64,000 bases of DNA from Paucibacter sediminis (GTDB lineage: Bacteria; Pseudomonadota; Gammaproteobacteria; Burkholderiales; Burkholderiaceae_C), in the NCBI RefSeq assembly GCF_030254645.1, contig NZ_CP116346.1, positions 62,001 to 126,000 of the forward strand. The letters are read 5' to 3'. Positions 18,287-27,328 of the stretch are shown in pieces. Each line of letters starts with the position of its first letter. The first letter of the stretch is position 1. The translations under genes were made by a program, and so were the position numbers. The notes under the pieces were generated by a model. The model saw only the letters and a program-made list of their open reading frames with translations. It searched no databases and had not been told where the DNA came from.

Positions 18287-18727
18287 ATGCCCAGCTACAC
18301 CCTCAACGTCAACGGCCGCGACCATCTGGTCAACGTGAGCAGCGAGTCCATGCCCCTGCTGTGGGTGCTGCGCGATGTGATCGGCCTCACCGGCACCAAG
18401 TACGGCTGCGGCATCGAGGTCTGCGGCGCCTGCACCGTGCTGATGAACGGCCAGCCCGAGAAGAGCTGCAAGCTCGATGTCTCTTCGGCCGCCGGCAAGC
18501 CCATCACCACCATCGAGGGGCTCTCGCCGGACCGCAGCCACCCGGCGCAGCAGGCCTGGATCGCCCTGCAGGTGCCGCAATGCGGCTACTGCCAGTCGGG
18601 CATGCTGATGTCGGTGGCGGGCGCGATGAAGGCCGGCCACCATGGCAGCGAGATCGCCAGCGAGGTCAAGAACGTCTGCGTCTGCGGCACCTATCAACGC
18701 ATCAAGCAGGCCGTTGCGGGTCTGTGA
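18287..18727 (+). CDS. iorA: (2Fe-2S)-binding small subunit of a xanthine-dehydrogenase-family oxidase (IorA type)
   Basis: 146-aa iron-sulfur subunit. It carries the plant-ferredoxin cluster GCGIEVCGACTV and the second [2Fe-2S] site made of QCGYCQSGM and CVCGTYQRI, as in isoquinoline 1-oxidoreductase alpha and related aldehyde oxidases. Electrons from the molybdenum subunit pass through these clusters. An AAGGAG ribosome-binding site ends 6 nt before ATG. The large subunit follows after 16 bp. Confidence 0.93.
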   Translation: MPSYTLNVNGRDHLVNVSSESMPLLWVLRDVIGLTGTKYGCGIEVCGACTVLMNGQPEKSCKLDVSSAAGKPITTIEGLSPDRSHPAQQAWIALQVPQCGYCQSGMLMSVAGAMKAGHHGSEIASEVKNVCVCGTYQRIKQAVAGL

Positions 18728-18743
18728 GCCGGGAGCCCGCAGC

Positions 18744-20978
18744 ATGATCGATTTCCCCAAGTCCGAACTCGCACTCAACCGCCGCCAGCTGCTGGGTGCC
18801 GGCAGCGCCTTCACACTCGCCTTCTTCCTGCCCGGCAAGGCGGCCGAGGCCGCCGGCGCCAGCAGCGCCGTGAACAGCTGGCTGAGCATTGGCGCCGACG
18901 ACAGCATCACGCTCACCATCGGCAGCTCCGACATGGGCCAGGGCGCCAGCGCCGGCCTGGCGCAGGTGCTGTGCGAAGACCTGATGGTGGAGCCCGCGCG
19001 CATCCAGCTGAAACAGGGCGCGCCCACGCTGGCCAGCCCGGCGCCGCTCGGCACCGCCATCAACACGGTGGGCAGCGGCGTGACGCGCAACAACTACTGG
19101 CGCATGCGCGATGCCGGCGCGATCGCACGCGAGACCCTGGTGACCGCGGCGATGGCGCGCCTGGGCGATGGCAACCGCGCCAACTACCAGGTCAGCAACG
19201 GCGTGATCCTGCACAGCCCCTCGGGCCAGCGCCTCAGCTACGGGCAGCTGGCCGCCGACGCGGCCCTGCTGGTGCCGCCCAGCAGCGCACCGCTGGTGCC
19301 CGACAGCCAGTTCAAGTACATCGGCAAGCCCTGCGCCCGCCCCGACATCCCCTTGAAGGTGGATGGCAGCGCCATCTACGGCCTGGACGTGCGCGTGCCC
19401 GGCATGGTGTATGCCGTCATCAAGCATTGCCCCAGCTTCGGCGGCACGCTGGCCGCCCTGCCCGCCACCCCGGCCGGCGCGCTGGCGCTGGTGCCCACCA
19501 AGGTCTGGGCCGGCACCGGCCGCGGCGCCGAGGTGGTGGGCAATACCAATGCGCTGGCGGTGGTGGGCGTCACCACCTGGGACGCCTGGCAGGCCGCCAA
19601 GCGCCTCAGCCCGAGCTGGACGCTGCCGGCCAGCACCGCCGCGCTGAACAGCAGCCAGTTCATGGCCGACGCGCAGCGCCTGATGAGCAGCGCCACGCCC
19701 TATGTGGCCGGCGCCGCCAACCCGCCCGGCACGCTCTACACGGTGGAGCGCAGCAGCGCCGATGCCAACGCCGGGCTGGCCGGCGCGGCCAAGCTGCTGG
19801 AGGCCAGCTACAGCCTGCCCTATGTGGCCCATGCCTGCATGGAGGTGCTGAACTGCACGGTGGACTATGTGGCCGGCCAGCGCTGCGAGATCTGGGCGCC
19901 GACGCAATCGGCCAAGTCCGCCCTCGCCCTGGTCTGCGCCATCACCGGGCTGAGTGCCGACAAGGTGGTGTTCCACACCACCTATCTGGGCGGCGGCCTG
20001 GGCCGCAAGGCCGAGCTGGACTTCATCAGCCAGGCCCTGCAGGTGGCCCTGGTGCTGCAGAAACCGGTGAAGCTGATGTGGCCGCGCGAGGAGGATTTCG
20101 CCCACGACCAGTACCGCCCGATGGCGCTGGTGCGGGTGCGCGCCGGCCTGGATGCCAATGGCTACATCAGCGCCTGGAGCTACCGCAATGTCTCGCCCTC
20201 CATCCTGGGCCAGCGCGGCGTGCCGCTGGGCGCCAGCGGCGACAGCCAGGGCTACGAGGCCTCGCAGGCCCTGCCCTATGCCTTCGGCGCGCGGCTCACC
20301 GAATGGGTGAGCCACCCCTCCACCATCCCGGTGGGCTTCTGGCGCTCGGTGGGCGCCTCGATCAACACCTTCGCGGTGGAGTCGATGCTGGACGAGGTGG
20401 CGGCGGCGCTGGGCCAGGACCCCTACCAGTTCCGCCGCGCCCGCCTCAGCGACCCGCGCTGGATCGCCGTGCTGGAGGCCGCCGCCAATGCCGCCGGCTG
20501 GGGCAACGCGCCGCCGGCCGGGCGCGCCCGCGGCATCGCGGTGGGCACGGCCTTCAACACCGTGGTGGCGCAGGTGGTGGAGGTGGCCAACAACAACGGC
20601 CAGCCGCGCATCACGCGCGTGTGGGTGGCGGTGGACGCCTATCTGACGGTGAACCCGGGCTCGGTGGAGGCGCAGATCGTCGGCGGCGTGGTGCATGCGA
20701 TCAACGCCACCCTGTACGGCCGCCAGACCTTTGCCAATGGCGCCGCCCAGGTGAAGAACTTCAACGCCAGCCGCATGATCCGGCTCGGCGAGATGCCCGA
20801 GGTGAAGGTGCTGATCATGCCGCCACCGGCCAATGCCGACCGCAGCCGGCCGATCGGCGGCGTGGGCGAGCTAGGCGTGCCGACCTTCGCACCGGCGCTG
20901 GCGAATGCCTGGTTCAGGCTCACCGGCGCCCGGGTGCGCAGCCTGCCCTTCAACCCGAACGCCACCATGGGCGGTTGA
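18744..20978 (+). CDS. iorB: Molybdopterin-binding large subunit of a xanthine-dehydrogenase-family oxidase (IorB type)
   Basis: 744-aa Mo hydroxylase. A twin-arginine leader (NRRQLLGAGSAFTLAFFLPG) predicts Tat export, as in IorB and periplasmic aldehyde oxidases. Two Mo-binding domains follow, with GSSDMGQGASAGLAQ, TTYLGGGLGRKAELDF and the catalytic Glu E709 in GVGELGVP. Family enzymes oxidise N-heterocycles or aldehydes; the substrate here is unknown. No cytochrome c subunit or XdhC-type maturation gene is adjacent, so electron acceptor and chaperone must be encoded elsewhere. Confidence 0.93.
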   Translation: MIDFPKSELALNRRQLLGAGSAFTLAFFLPGKAAEAAGASSAVNSWLSIGADDSITLTIGSSDMGQGASAGLAQVLCEDLMVEPARIQLKQGAPTLASPAPLGTAINTVGSGVTRNNYWRMRDAGAIARETLVTAAMARLGDGNRANYQVSNGVILHSPSGQRLSYGQLAADAALLVPPSSAPLVPDSQFKYIGKPCARPDIPLKVDGSAIYGLDVRVPGMVYAVIKHCPSFGGTLAALPATPAGALALVPTKVWAGTGRGAEVVGNTNALAVVGVTTWDAWQAAKRLSPSWTLPASTAALNSSQFMADAQRLMSSATPYVAGAANPPGTLYTVERSSADANAGLAGAAKLLEASYSLPYVAHACMEVLNCTVDYVAGQRCEIWAPTQSAKSALALVCAITGLSADKVVFHTTYLGGGLGRKAELDFISQALQVALVLQKPVKLMWPREEDFAHDQYRPMALVRVRAGLDANGYISAWSYRNVSPSILGQRGVPLGASGDSQGYEASQALPYAFGARLTEWVSHPSTIPVGFWRSVGASINTFAVESMLDEVAAALGQDPYQFRRARLSDPRWIAVLEAAANAAGWGNAPPAGRARGIAVGTAFNTVVAQVVEVANNNGQPRITRVWVAVDAYLTVNPGSVEAQIVGGVVHAINATLYGRQTFANGAAQVKNFNASRMIRLGEMPEVKVLIMPPPANADRSRPIGGVGELGVPTFAPALANAWFRLTGARVRSLPFNPNATMGG

Positions 20979-20999
20979 GGCGGCAGGCCGCGCGCCCGT

Positions 21000-23852
21000 T
21001 CAGGGCAGGTTCAGCAACCAGGCACCCAGGCCGTGGGTGGCCACATACATCTTGCGTGCCGCCGGGATGATGGTGAGGCCGGCCACTTCCACATTGGGCA
21101 TGCCCGGCGCCGCGGCGGTCCAGCTGCTGGTGCCGGCGGCGAGGCGGTAGACGCCGAAATCGCTGGCGATGTAGAGGTCGCCATTGAGGTCGTCGCGCGC
21201 CACATCGGTGGCCGGGATGTCGCCCAGGTCGTAGCTGCGATCCACCCAGCTCACCGTGCCGGCAGTCGGGTCGTAGGTGACCTCGAACACATGGCCCGGC
21301 GTGGCCGGCGTCGAGGCGCTGAAGCCGCTGTAGGAAATCCAGGCCCGATTCGGATTGACCGGATCGATATGGATGCCGCTGACGAAGCGGTTCGGATCGT
21401 TGGGCGCGAGCGCGTCCAGGCGCGTCCAGGCGACGGCACCGGCCGGTTCGGCGTCGACGTTCTTGGAGATGAACACGCGCCCGGTGGTGGTGGCCGCCCA
21501 GGCGGTCGAGCTGTCGGAGGCGGTGCGCTCCACCGCCGCCATCGCGCCGCCGGCGCGGTCACCGCGTGCCGCCGCGACGAGGCTGGGTGCGGCGATCTGC
21601 TGCCAGTCGCCGCATTGCACCGTGAAGTCGCCGCGCCACTCGTTGCAATGGCCGCGGAACTCGGCCAGCGTCATCGTGCCCATGCCCCAGGTCTTGGTGC
21701 GCCAGACATTGGCCGCGCCGGCAAACATGGTCTTGCTGACCTTGGGGTCCGAAATGATGGGCACATAGAACTGGCCGCCGGTGCCATAGATCGGATCGCC
21801 GATCCAGTTCCAGTCGCCCATCTCGCCGCCGCTGAAGTTCACGTCCGGCGAGGCGTCATAGAAGGTGTGGAAGCGGAACTTCGGGTCGGCCACGTCGAAG
21901 CCCGACTGCCCGCCATCACCGATCATGGTGTTGATCCAGCGCACCGGGTTGCCGGTGGATTGCCAGGTGCCGTTGTCCTGCGTGCCGCCCTGCACCAGGT
22001 TGACGTTGTGCGGGCTCACCGAGAGGCTCTGGAACTGCAAGGTGGACAAGCCCTTGTTCATGCTCTCCAGCCTGGAGGGCACGCGCGACAGCAGCTGCTT
22101 GCAGCGCAGCAGGTTCGCGCCGCCCAGGCCGCGCGCATCGCACCACACCGAGACGTCGGAGAACATGCCGCTGGAGCGCACGATGCCGCCATCCGAGGCC
22201 TCGAAGAAGCGGTAGGGATTGCCCGGCTGCACCACCAGGTAATGCTGGTCAGGGTGCAGGCCGTTCGGGTTGACGGGGTCGGTGCCGTCCATGGTCATGT
22301 CGGTGAAGGACGCGCCGCCATCGGTCGACAGCACCACGCCGCGGCCATTGGAGATGCCGCCGGTCTCGCCATAGGCATAGGAGCCGCCCAGGTAGACGAT
22401 GTCCGGGTAGCCCGCCGGCGAGACCACGAAGTTGTCGTACCAGCATTGGCCGCTGCAGAAGTTGTAGGAGCCATAGCCCGGATTGGCCGGGTTGTTGCTG
22501 GTCATGTCGCTGAACACCGGCGCGCCGCTGCGCGCGTCGTCACTGCGGAACAGGCGCGCATAGGGTGCGCCGACATTGCCCTCAGCCACATAGAGGCGCG
22601 TGTTGCCATTCGCCAGCCGGTTCACCGCCAGCATCGGGCGGGTGGTGTTCTGCGCGGCGTTCAGCGAGGGCTTGATCTGCACCCAGCTCGCGCCGCCATC
22701 GCTGGAGCGCCAGACGCCGCGCCCGAAGGAGGCCGCGTAGACGGTGTTGGGATCGACCGGATCGAGCTCGATCTGGCGCACGCCGCGCGGCGAGCAGGCG
22801 TTCAGGTTGTTGGCCTGCGCCACCAGATTCGCGGCCGAGCAGTCGGCCGCCGCGGCCGAGCCATTGTGCAGGTAGGTCCAGCTGGCGCCGCCATCGGTGG
22901 ACTTGTAAAGCCCCCACTGCGGTGCGCCGGGCACCAGGGTCACCACGCCACCGGTGGCCACCGAGGAGGCGCCGCGGCCGGCGCGCACCGAGGCCGCGTA
23001 AATGGTCAGCGGATCGCCCGGCTTGACGGCGATCGAACCGACGGCGCGCGCGTTGAACGAGGCGGCGCCCAGGGGCCCGCTCCAGCTGTCACCGCCATCG
23101 GTGGACTTGTAGATGCCCACGCCGGCGATGCAACCGCTGCCGCAGCCGTTCGCCTCGCCGGTGCCCACCCACAAGGTGTTGCCGGTGGCATCGTTCGGGT
23201 CCAGCGTGATGGAGCCGATCGCGTTGATGCCGAAGGGGCCGCTCAGGTACTGCCAGTTCGGCTGGCCGTCCAGCGCATTCTTGGTACGCCAGATGCCGCC
23301 GCCCGCGGGTGCGGCCCAGAGCCGGCATTGGCCCTGCGTGCAGTTCGGGTCGATGGCCAGGGCCACGGTGCGGCCGGCGCCGACATAGTCGGTCGGGATG
23401 TAGCTGAAGGAAGAGCGGTAGGGCGAGCGCGGGAACAAGGCCTCCTGCGGGCCGACGCTCACAAAGGTACCGGGTTGGCCCTTGCCGACCGGGAAGTTGC
23501 GCCCCGCCACCACCTTGGCGGCACTGCGCGCCGCCTCGATGCGAGCCAGCGGGATGTCGTCCTCGGGATAGGCGCGCTGCAGGAAGCCCGCATCGCCGGC
23601 GGCGGCCGGGCCCTCGGTGGAGCTGGGCGGCAGGGCCTGCTTGAGCTTGACCAGATGTTCGCGCAGGCCGCCGGGCTTGCCGCCCTTGGGCTTGCCGAGC
23701 TTGCCGGCCTCGTCCTTGCCGGCCTGCACCGCCACCTCGAGCTTGGCGGGTTCGGCCTTGGGCTCGCTCGGCGGCTCGGCCGCCGGGGCGGCGTGACCAA
23801 GGCCGGCGAGCACCAGGGCGCTCAGGGCTGCGACTGTGTGAATGCGCTTCAT
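21000..23852 (-). CDS. Large secreted BNR/Asp-box repeat protein
   Basis: 950-aa exported protein. The start (MKRIHT) is placed 8 nt after AAGGAG; a signal peptide ends near GHA. A charged Lys/Gly-rich linker (residues ~30-70) precedes a long beta-propeller region with Asp-box repeats such as YKSTDGGDSW, YKSTDGGASW, WRSSDGGASW and LSTDGGASF. Such repeats occur in sialidases, sortilin-type and photosystem-assembly proteins. No sialidase Arg triad or FRIP motif was found, so a glycosidase function is not claimed; a glycan- or protein-binding propeller is the safer reading. Confidence 0.8.
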   Translation of the reverse strand: MKRIHTVAALSALVLAGLGHAAPAAEPPSEPKAEPAKLEVAVQAGKDEAGKLGKPKGGKPGGLREHLVKLKQALPPSSTEGPAAAGDAGFLQRAYPEDDIPLARIEAARSAAKVVAGRNFPVGKGQPGTFVSVGPQEALFPRSPYRSSFSYIPTDYVGAGRTVALAIDPNCTQGQCRLWAAPAGGGIWRTKNALDGQPNWQYLSGPFGINAIGSITLDPNDATGNTLWVGTGEANGCGSGCIAGVGIYKSTDGGDSWSGPLGAASFNARAVGSIAVKPGDPLTIYAASVRAGRGASSVATGGVVTLVPGAPQWGLYKSTDGGASWTYLHNGSAAAADCSAANLVAQANNLNACSPRGVRQIELDPVDPNTVYAASFGRGVWRSSDGGASWVQIKPSLNAAQNTTRPMLAVNRLANGNTRLYVAEGNVGAPYARLFRSDDARSGAPVFSDMTSNNPANPGYGSYNFCSGQCWYDNFVVSPAGYPDIVYLGGSYAYGETGGISNGRGVVLSTDGGASFTDMTMDGTDPVNPNGLHPDQHYLVVQPGNPYRFFEASDGGIVRSSGMFSDVSVWCDARGLGGANLLRCKQLLSRVPSRLESMNKGLSTLQFQSLSVSPHNVNLVQGGTQDNGTWQSTGNPVRWINTMIGDGGQSGFDVADPKFRFHTFYDASPDVNFSGGEMGDWNWIGDPIYGTGGQFYVPIISDPKVSKTMFAGAANVWRTKTWGMGTMTLAEFRGHCNEWRGDFTVQCGDWQQIAAPSLVAAARGDRAGGAMAAVERTASDSSTAWAATTTGRVFISKNVDAEPAGAVAWTRLDALAPNDPNRFVSGIHIDPVNPNRAWISYSGFSASTPATPGHVFEVTYDPTAGTVSWVDRSYDLGDIPATDVARDDLNGDLYIASDFGVYRLAAGTSSWTAAAPGMPNVEVAGLTIIPAARKMYVATHGLGAWLLNLP

Positions 23853-23975
23853 CTGCATGTCTCCTTGCTGCACCGCGAACCGCGCGATGAGACGCCGCCG
23901 CCGGCAAGGTGTCAAATTGCAACTGAAGCGGAAACAGGCTTCATGCCGCGGCAAGGGCGGGTGGGCTGGCCCGCG

Positions 23976-24593
23976 TCAGCGCGGCGGCAAGAGTTCGGCC
24001 GGGATCGGCGCCTGCGGCGCCTCCGTCATCCACATCACGCTGGAAATCCACCAGCGCTTGCCGTCGAAATACATCTCGATGCTGTTGACGCCGCGCGAGC
24101 GCTGCAGCCCCGAGGGGCTGGCGTACTCGGTCTCGTAGGTCGAGTCGACATGGGCGATGTGGCCGTACACACGCGTGCTGCGATGGATCTCGCGCTCACG
24201 GAATCCGCGCCGCACCAGCGGCTCGGACTCGTTCACCAGCTGCTGGTGATCCCAGACCTCGACCTGGGGCGCGCCATTGGCGGCGGTGGAGGTCGCCACG
24301 AAGCGCACCCACGGGCCGTACAGCGTGCGATCGCGCCCCCATTGGCGCGGCGCCTCGGGGCGCACATTCACCACTTCGTAGAAGGCGCGCATCAGGCCGT
24401 CCACGCTGGCCACGTCGTCAGCCCGGGCGTCCACGCTCGGAACCTCCACAGCAGGCGCGGGTGTCGCGCCCTGGGCCGCCTGGGCCGCCAGCGCAAGCAT
24501 GATGATGATGGGCAGGGCCAGCATCAGCGCCGCCAAGCGCCGCCCGAAGCGGCCGCAGCCGGGTCTCTTTAGAATCGTCAGGTAGGTGTTCAT
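23976..24593 (-). CDS. Exported/membrane-anchored SnoaL-like (NTF2-fold) protein
   Basis: 205-aa protein with one hydrophobic N-terminal segment (LAALMLALPIIIMLALAAQAAQ) acting as signal or anchor. The rest has an NTF2/SnoaL-like look: VDGLMRAFYEVVN at the start of the domain, then paired strands ending FDGKRWWISSVMWM. No catalytic residues can be assigned. It sits upstream of the BNR gene on the same strand, 123 bp away, and faces the AraC gene with a short 5' overlap of possible starts. Confidence 0.6.
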   Translation of the reverse strand: MNTYLTILKRPGCGRFGRRLAALMLALPIIIMLALAAQAAQGATPAPAVEVPSVDARADDVASVDGLMRAFYEVVNVRPEAPRQWGRDRTLYGPWVRFVATSTAANGAPQVEVWDHQQLVNESEPLVRRGFREREIHRSTRVYGHIAHVDSTYETEYASPSGLQRSRGVNSIEMYFDGKRWWISSVMWMTEAPQAPIPAELLPPR

Positions 24594-24675
24594 GCCGCGC
24601 ATTCTCGGCAGCATGCCGACGCGCCGCTATCAAAAACCTGCTCGGCCGCCGCGGCCCTTCCAAGCCTTCTCCTCC

Positions 24676-25473
24676 ATGCCTTCGCCAGCCCCATCGTCCA
24701 CCACCACGCATGCCGCCAAACCCGGCGCCGTCGTGAGCGAATGGCACTGCAGCGGCCGCCGGAGTGCCTGGCAGGAGGAGCACCTGACACAGGCCATGAT
24801 CGAGTTACCGCTCACCGGCATGGACATGCGCAGCATCCGCGGCCAGCAGACGGTGGTGGACGTCGGCACCGCGGTACTGCATGGTGCGGACGAATCCTTT
24901 GCCCTGGCCTCGCCCACCGCAAGGCCGCGGCGCAGCACCAGCATTGCGCTGGACGGCGAGCTGCTCGGCGCGATGGCGCCCGACTTCACGCCCGGCGTCG
25001 TGCGCACGTCGGCACGCACCGCGCTGCTGCAGCAGCGCCTGCGCCGGCAGGGCGCCGACCCGCTGGCCCGGGACGAACTGGGGCTGATGCTGGTGGACAG
25101 CGTGATGGCCGACGCGCGCCTGCAGGCAGGAGCGCGGGCAGGCATCCCCAGCCTCAGCCCGGCCTGGCGCCGCCTGGCCGATGAACTTGGCCAATGCATG
25201 GCGGTCGGCTTCGACCAGGCGCTCAGCCTGGAACAGCTGGCCCGCAGCTGCGGCACCTCACCCTTTCATGCCAGTCGCGTGTACCGGCGCGTCACCGGCC
25301 TCAGCATGCATCGCCAGCTGAACCGACTGCGCCTGCGCGAGGCCTTGTTCCGCCTGCCCGAGATGCGCGGGCGACTCACCGAACTGGCGCTGGACCTGGG
25401 TTTTTCCTCGCACAGCCATTTCAGCAGCGCCTTCAGGGCGGAATTTGGGCGCGCACCCTCGGCGCTCGGCTAG
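24676..25473 (+). CDS. AraC-family transcriptional regulator
   Basis: 265-aa regulator. The C-terminal ~90 residues are a double helix-turn-helix AraC domain (LSLEQLARSCGTSPFHASRVYRRVTGLSMHRQLNRLRL ... LTELALDLGFSSHSHFSSAFRAEFGRAPSA). The N-terminal domain is a cupin-like sensor. The start is uncertain: the frame opens at 24586 and ATGs at 24613 and 24676 lack a clear ribosome-binding site. The 3' end overlaps the convergent sugar transporter by 4 nt. No target is evident. Confidence 0.85.
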   Translation: MPSPAPSSTTTHAAKPGAVVSEWHCSGRRSAWQEEHLTQAMIELPLTGMDMRSIRGQQTVVDVGTAVLHGADESFALASPTARPRRSTSIALDGELLGAMAPDFTPGVVRTSARTALLQQRLRRQGADPLARDELGLMLVDSVMADARLQAGARAGIPSLSPAWRRLADELGQCMAVGFDQALSLEQLARSCGTSPFHASRVYRRVTGLSMHRQLNRLRLREALFRLPEMRGRLTELALDLGFSSHSHFSSAFRAEFGRAPSALG

Positions 25474-27287
25474 CGCCGGAACGCCGCCTCGATCTCTTCC
25501 AGCGTCTTGCCCTTGGTCTCGGGCAGCAGGAAGGCAGCGGTGAGGAAGTACACCAGGGTGCAGGCGGCCCAGAAATAGAACATCGCGGCATAGCCATGCT
25601 GGCCCACGGTGGGCAGGAACACGGCGGCGATCACGGTGGAGACGAACTGGTTGATGAGCAGCGCGATGCTCATGCCGTTGGAGCGGATGCGCGTGGGCAT
25701 CAGCTCGGAGAGCGCCAGCCACACGCACACGCCCGGGCCGACGGCGAAGCTGGCCACGAAGGCAAAGATGCAGGCCGCCACCCACCAGCCATGCGTGGCG
25801 CTGGGCACCGGGCCGACGAGGGCCTGCTCGATGCGCAGCGGCGCCGTCGCGGCGGCGGCCGGGTCGGCAAAGGGGTTCAGGCGCAGGCGACGGAAGAAAG
25901 CGCCGATCACGCCATCGGCCTGCACGGTGTCGGCACGGCTGATGCGGATGGCCGGCAGGCCGGCCTCGTCGCTGCGGCGCGTCTGCACATTGGTGAAGGG
26001 GCCGTAGGCATAGGACAGGGTCAGTTGTTGCGCCCCGCCAGCTTGGGCGCCCTCGGCGCCTGGCTGCACACCCAGGCGCTGCAGCAGCGCGGCGTCGAGG
26101 CGCAGCTCCAGCGCATCGTCCTGCACCAGCGCCTGCACCGCCTCGCGGCCGTCGCGGCGCCCGCTCTCGGCGCCCTGGAACAGCAGCGCCGCGCCCAGCA
26201 GCGACAGCATGATGCCGCCGCTGCCCAGCATGAGCAGGAACTTGCGGCCCTTGCGGTCCACCAGCAGCACCGCCACCACCGTCATCAGCGCGTTCAGCAG
26301 CTTGATCGCCACGTCGGCGCTGTTCGCCACCGCACCGGGCAGGCCTGCCTGGTTGAGGATGTTGACCGCGTAGGCCAGGATGGAATTGATGCCGGTGGCC
26401 TGGGTGCAGGCCAGCACCAGGCAGGCGAGGAAGAAGGGCAGCAGGTAGCGGCGGCTCAGCAGCGGGTCCTGCGCGCTGGCACTCACACCCGTGCCGGCCA
26501 CGGGCGCGGCCTCCTGCATCTCGCGCAGCTCCAGCTCGGCCTGGGCGGCATCGCGGCTGCGCAGCAGCGCGGCGCGCGCCGCGGCCACGCGGCCCTGGCG
26601 CACCAGCCAGCGCGGCGATTCGTTCAGCAGCAGGCCGCCCAGGGTGAAGATCAGGCCGGGCGTCAGGCAGGCCCAGAAGATGCTGCGCCAGGCCTGGTCC
26701 TTGGCGGCGAACACCGCCGCGGCACTGCTGCCGGCCGCAGCCACTGCCTCCACCGAGCGCGCCTGGTAGAGCCCGATCAGCGCCGCCACCACCAGGCCGA
26801 TGGTGAGCAGCAGCTGGAACATCGCGGTGCCGCGGCCGCGGTTGTCGGCGCCCAGGCATTCGGCCAGGTAGAGCGGCACCACCACGCCGATCAGCCCGCC
26901 GCTGATGCCTTGCAGCAGCCGGCCCAGCAGCAGCGGCGTGTAGCCCTCGGCCAGCGCGATCACCGGGATGCTGAGCGTGAACAGCGCCCCCGCCAGCAGC
27001 ATCGCGGCCTTTCGGCCGATGAGGTCCGCCAGCGCACCGGCGAACAGCGAGGACAGCACGCTGCCCAGCAGCACCGCGGCGACGATGAAGCCGAGCTGCT
27101 GGGTGCTGAGCTTCCAGGCCAGCGAGGCGGTGGACTCCAAATAGGGCAAGGCGCCGGCGATGATGCCGATGTCGATGCCGTAGAGCAGACCGCCCATGCC
27201 GGCGATGAAGAGCATGAAGCGCATCGCCCAGGCGGACTGTGGCGATGCGGCGGCGGTAAGGGCCCGCGAGGCGGTGGCGTCGGTCAT
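25470..27287 (-). CDS. Sugar-porter MFS transporter, probable GalNAc permease, with large periplasmic insert
   Basis: 605-aa member of the sugar porter (GLUT/XylE) family: GGLLYGIDIGIIAGALPYL in TM1, GRK in loop 2-3, ESPRWLVRQGR after TM6, ATGINSILAYAVNI in TM7 and PETKGKTLEEIE at the C-terminus. Usual length is ~450-500 aa; the surplus is a ~130-residue segment (about 372-500) between TM9 and TM10, predicted periplasmic. It is the last gene of the agaS-K-Z-R-A operon, so inferred to import the sugar that the operon degrades. Confidence 0.85.
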   Translation of the reverse strand: MTDATASRALTAAASPQSAWAMRFMLFIAGMGGLLYGIDIGIIAGALPYLESTASLAWKLSTQQLGFIVAAVLLGSVLSSLFAGALADLIGRKAAMLLAGALFTLSIPVIALAEGYTPLLLGRLLQGISGGLIGVVVPLYLAECLGADNRGRGTAMFQLLLTIGLVVAALIGLYQARSVEAVAAAGSSAAAVFAAKDQAWRSIFWACLTPGLIFTLGGLLLNESPRWLVRQGRVAAARAALLRSRDAAQAELELREMQEAAPVAGTGVSASAQDPLLSRRYLLPFFLACLVLACTQATGINSILAYAVNILNQAGLPGAVANSADVAIKLLNALMTVVAVLLVDRKGRKFLLMLGSGGIMLSLLGAALLFQGAESGRRDGREAVQALVQDDALELRLDAALLQRLGVQPGAEGAQAGGAQQLTLSYAYGPFTNVQTRRSDEAGLPAIRISRADTVQADGVIGAFFRRLRLNPFADPAAAATAPLRIEQALVGPVPSATHGWWVAACIFAFVASFAVGPGVCVWLALSELMPTRIRSNGMSIALLINQFVSTVIAAVFLPTVGQHGYAAMFYFWAACTLVYFLTAAFLLPETKGKTLEEIEAAFRR

Positions 27288-27328
27288 CGTGTGTCTCTTG
27301 CTGCTTGTTGTCGGTCAGGAAAGCGGCG

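Noticed and set aside
21000-23852. Sialidase assignment for the BNR-repeat protein.
   Set aside because: Asp-boxes are present but no FRIP motif or Arg triad could be placed, so only a propeller repeat protein is called.
21033-24572. Very long plus-strand open frame opposite the BNR-repeat gene.
   Set aside because: The translation has no signal peptide, domain or motif, while the minus strand gives Asp-box repeats and a signal peptide.
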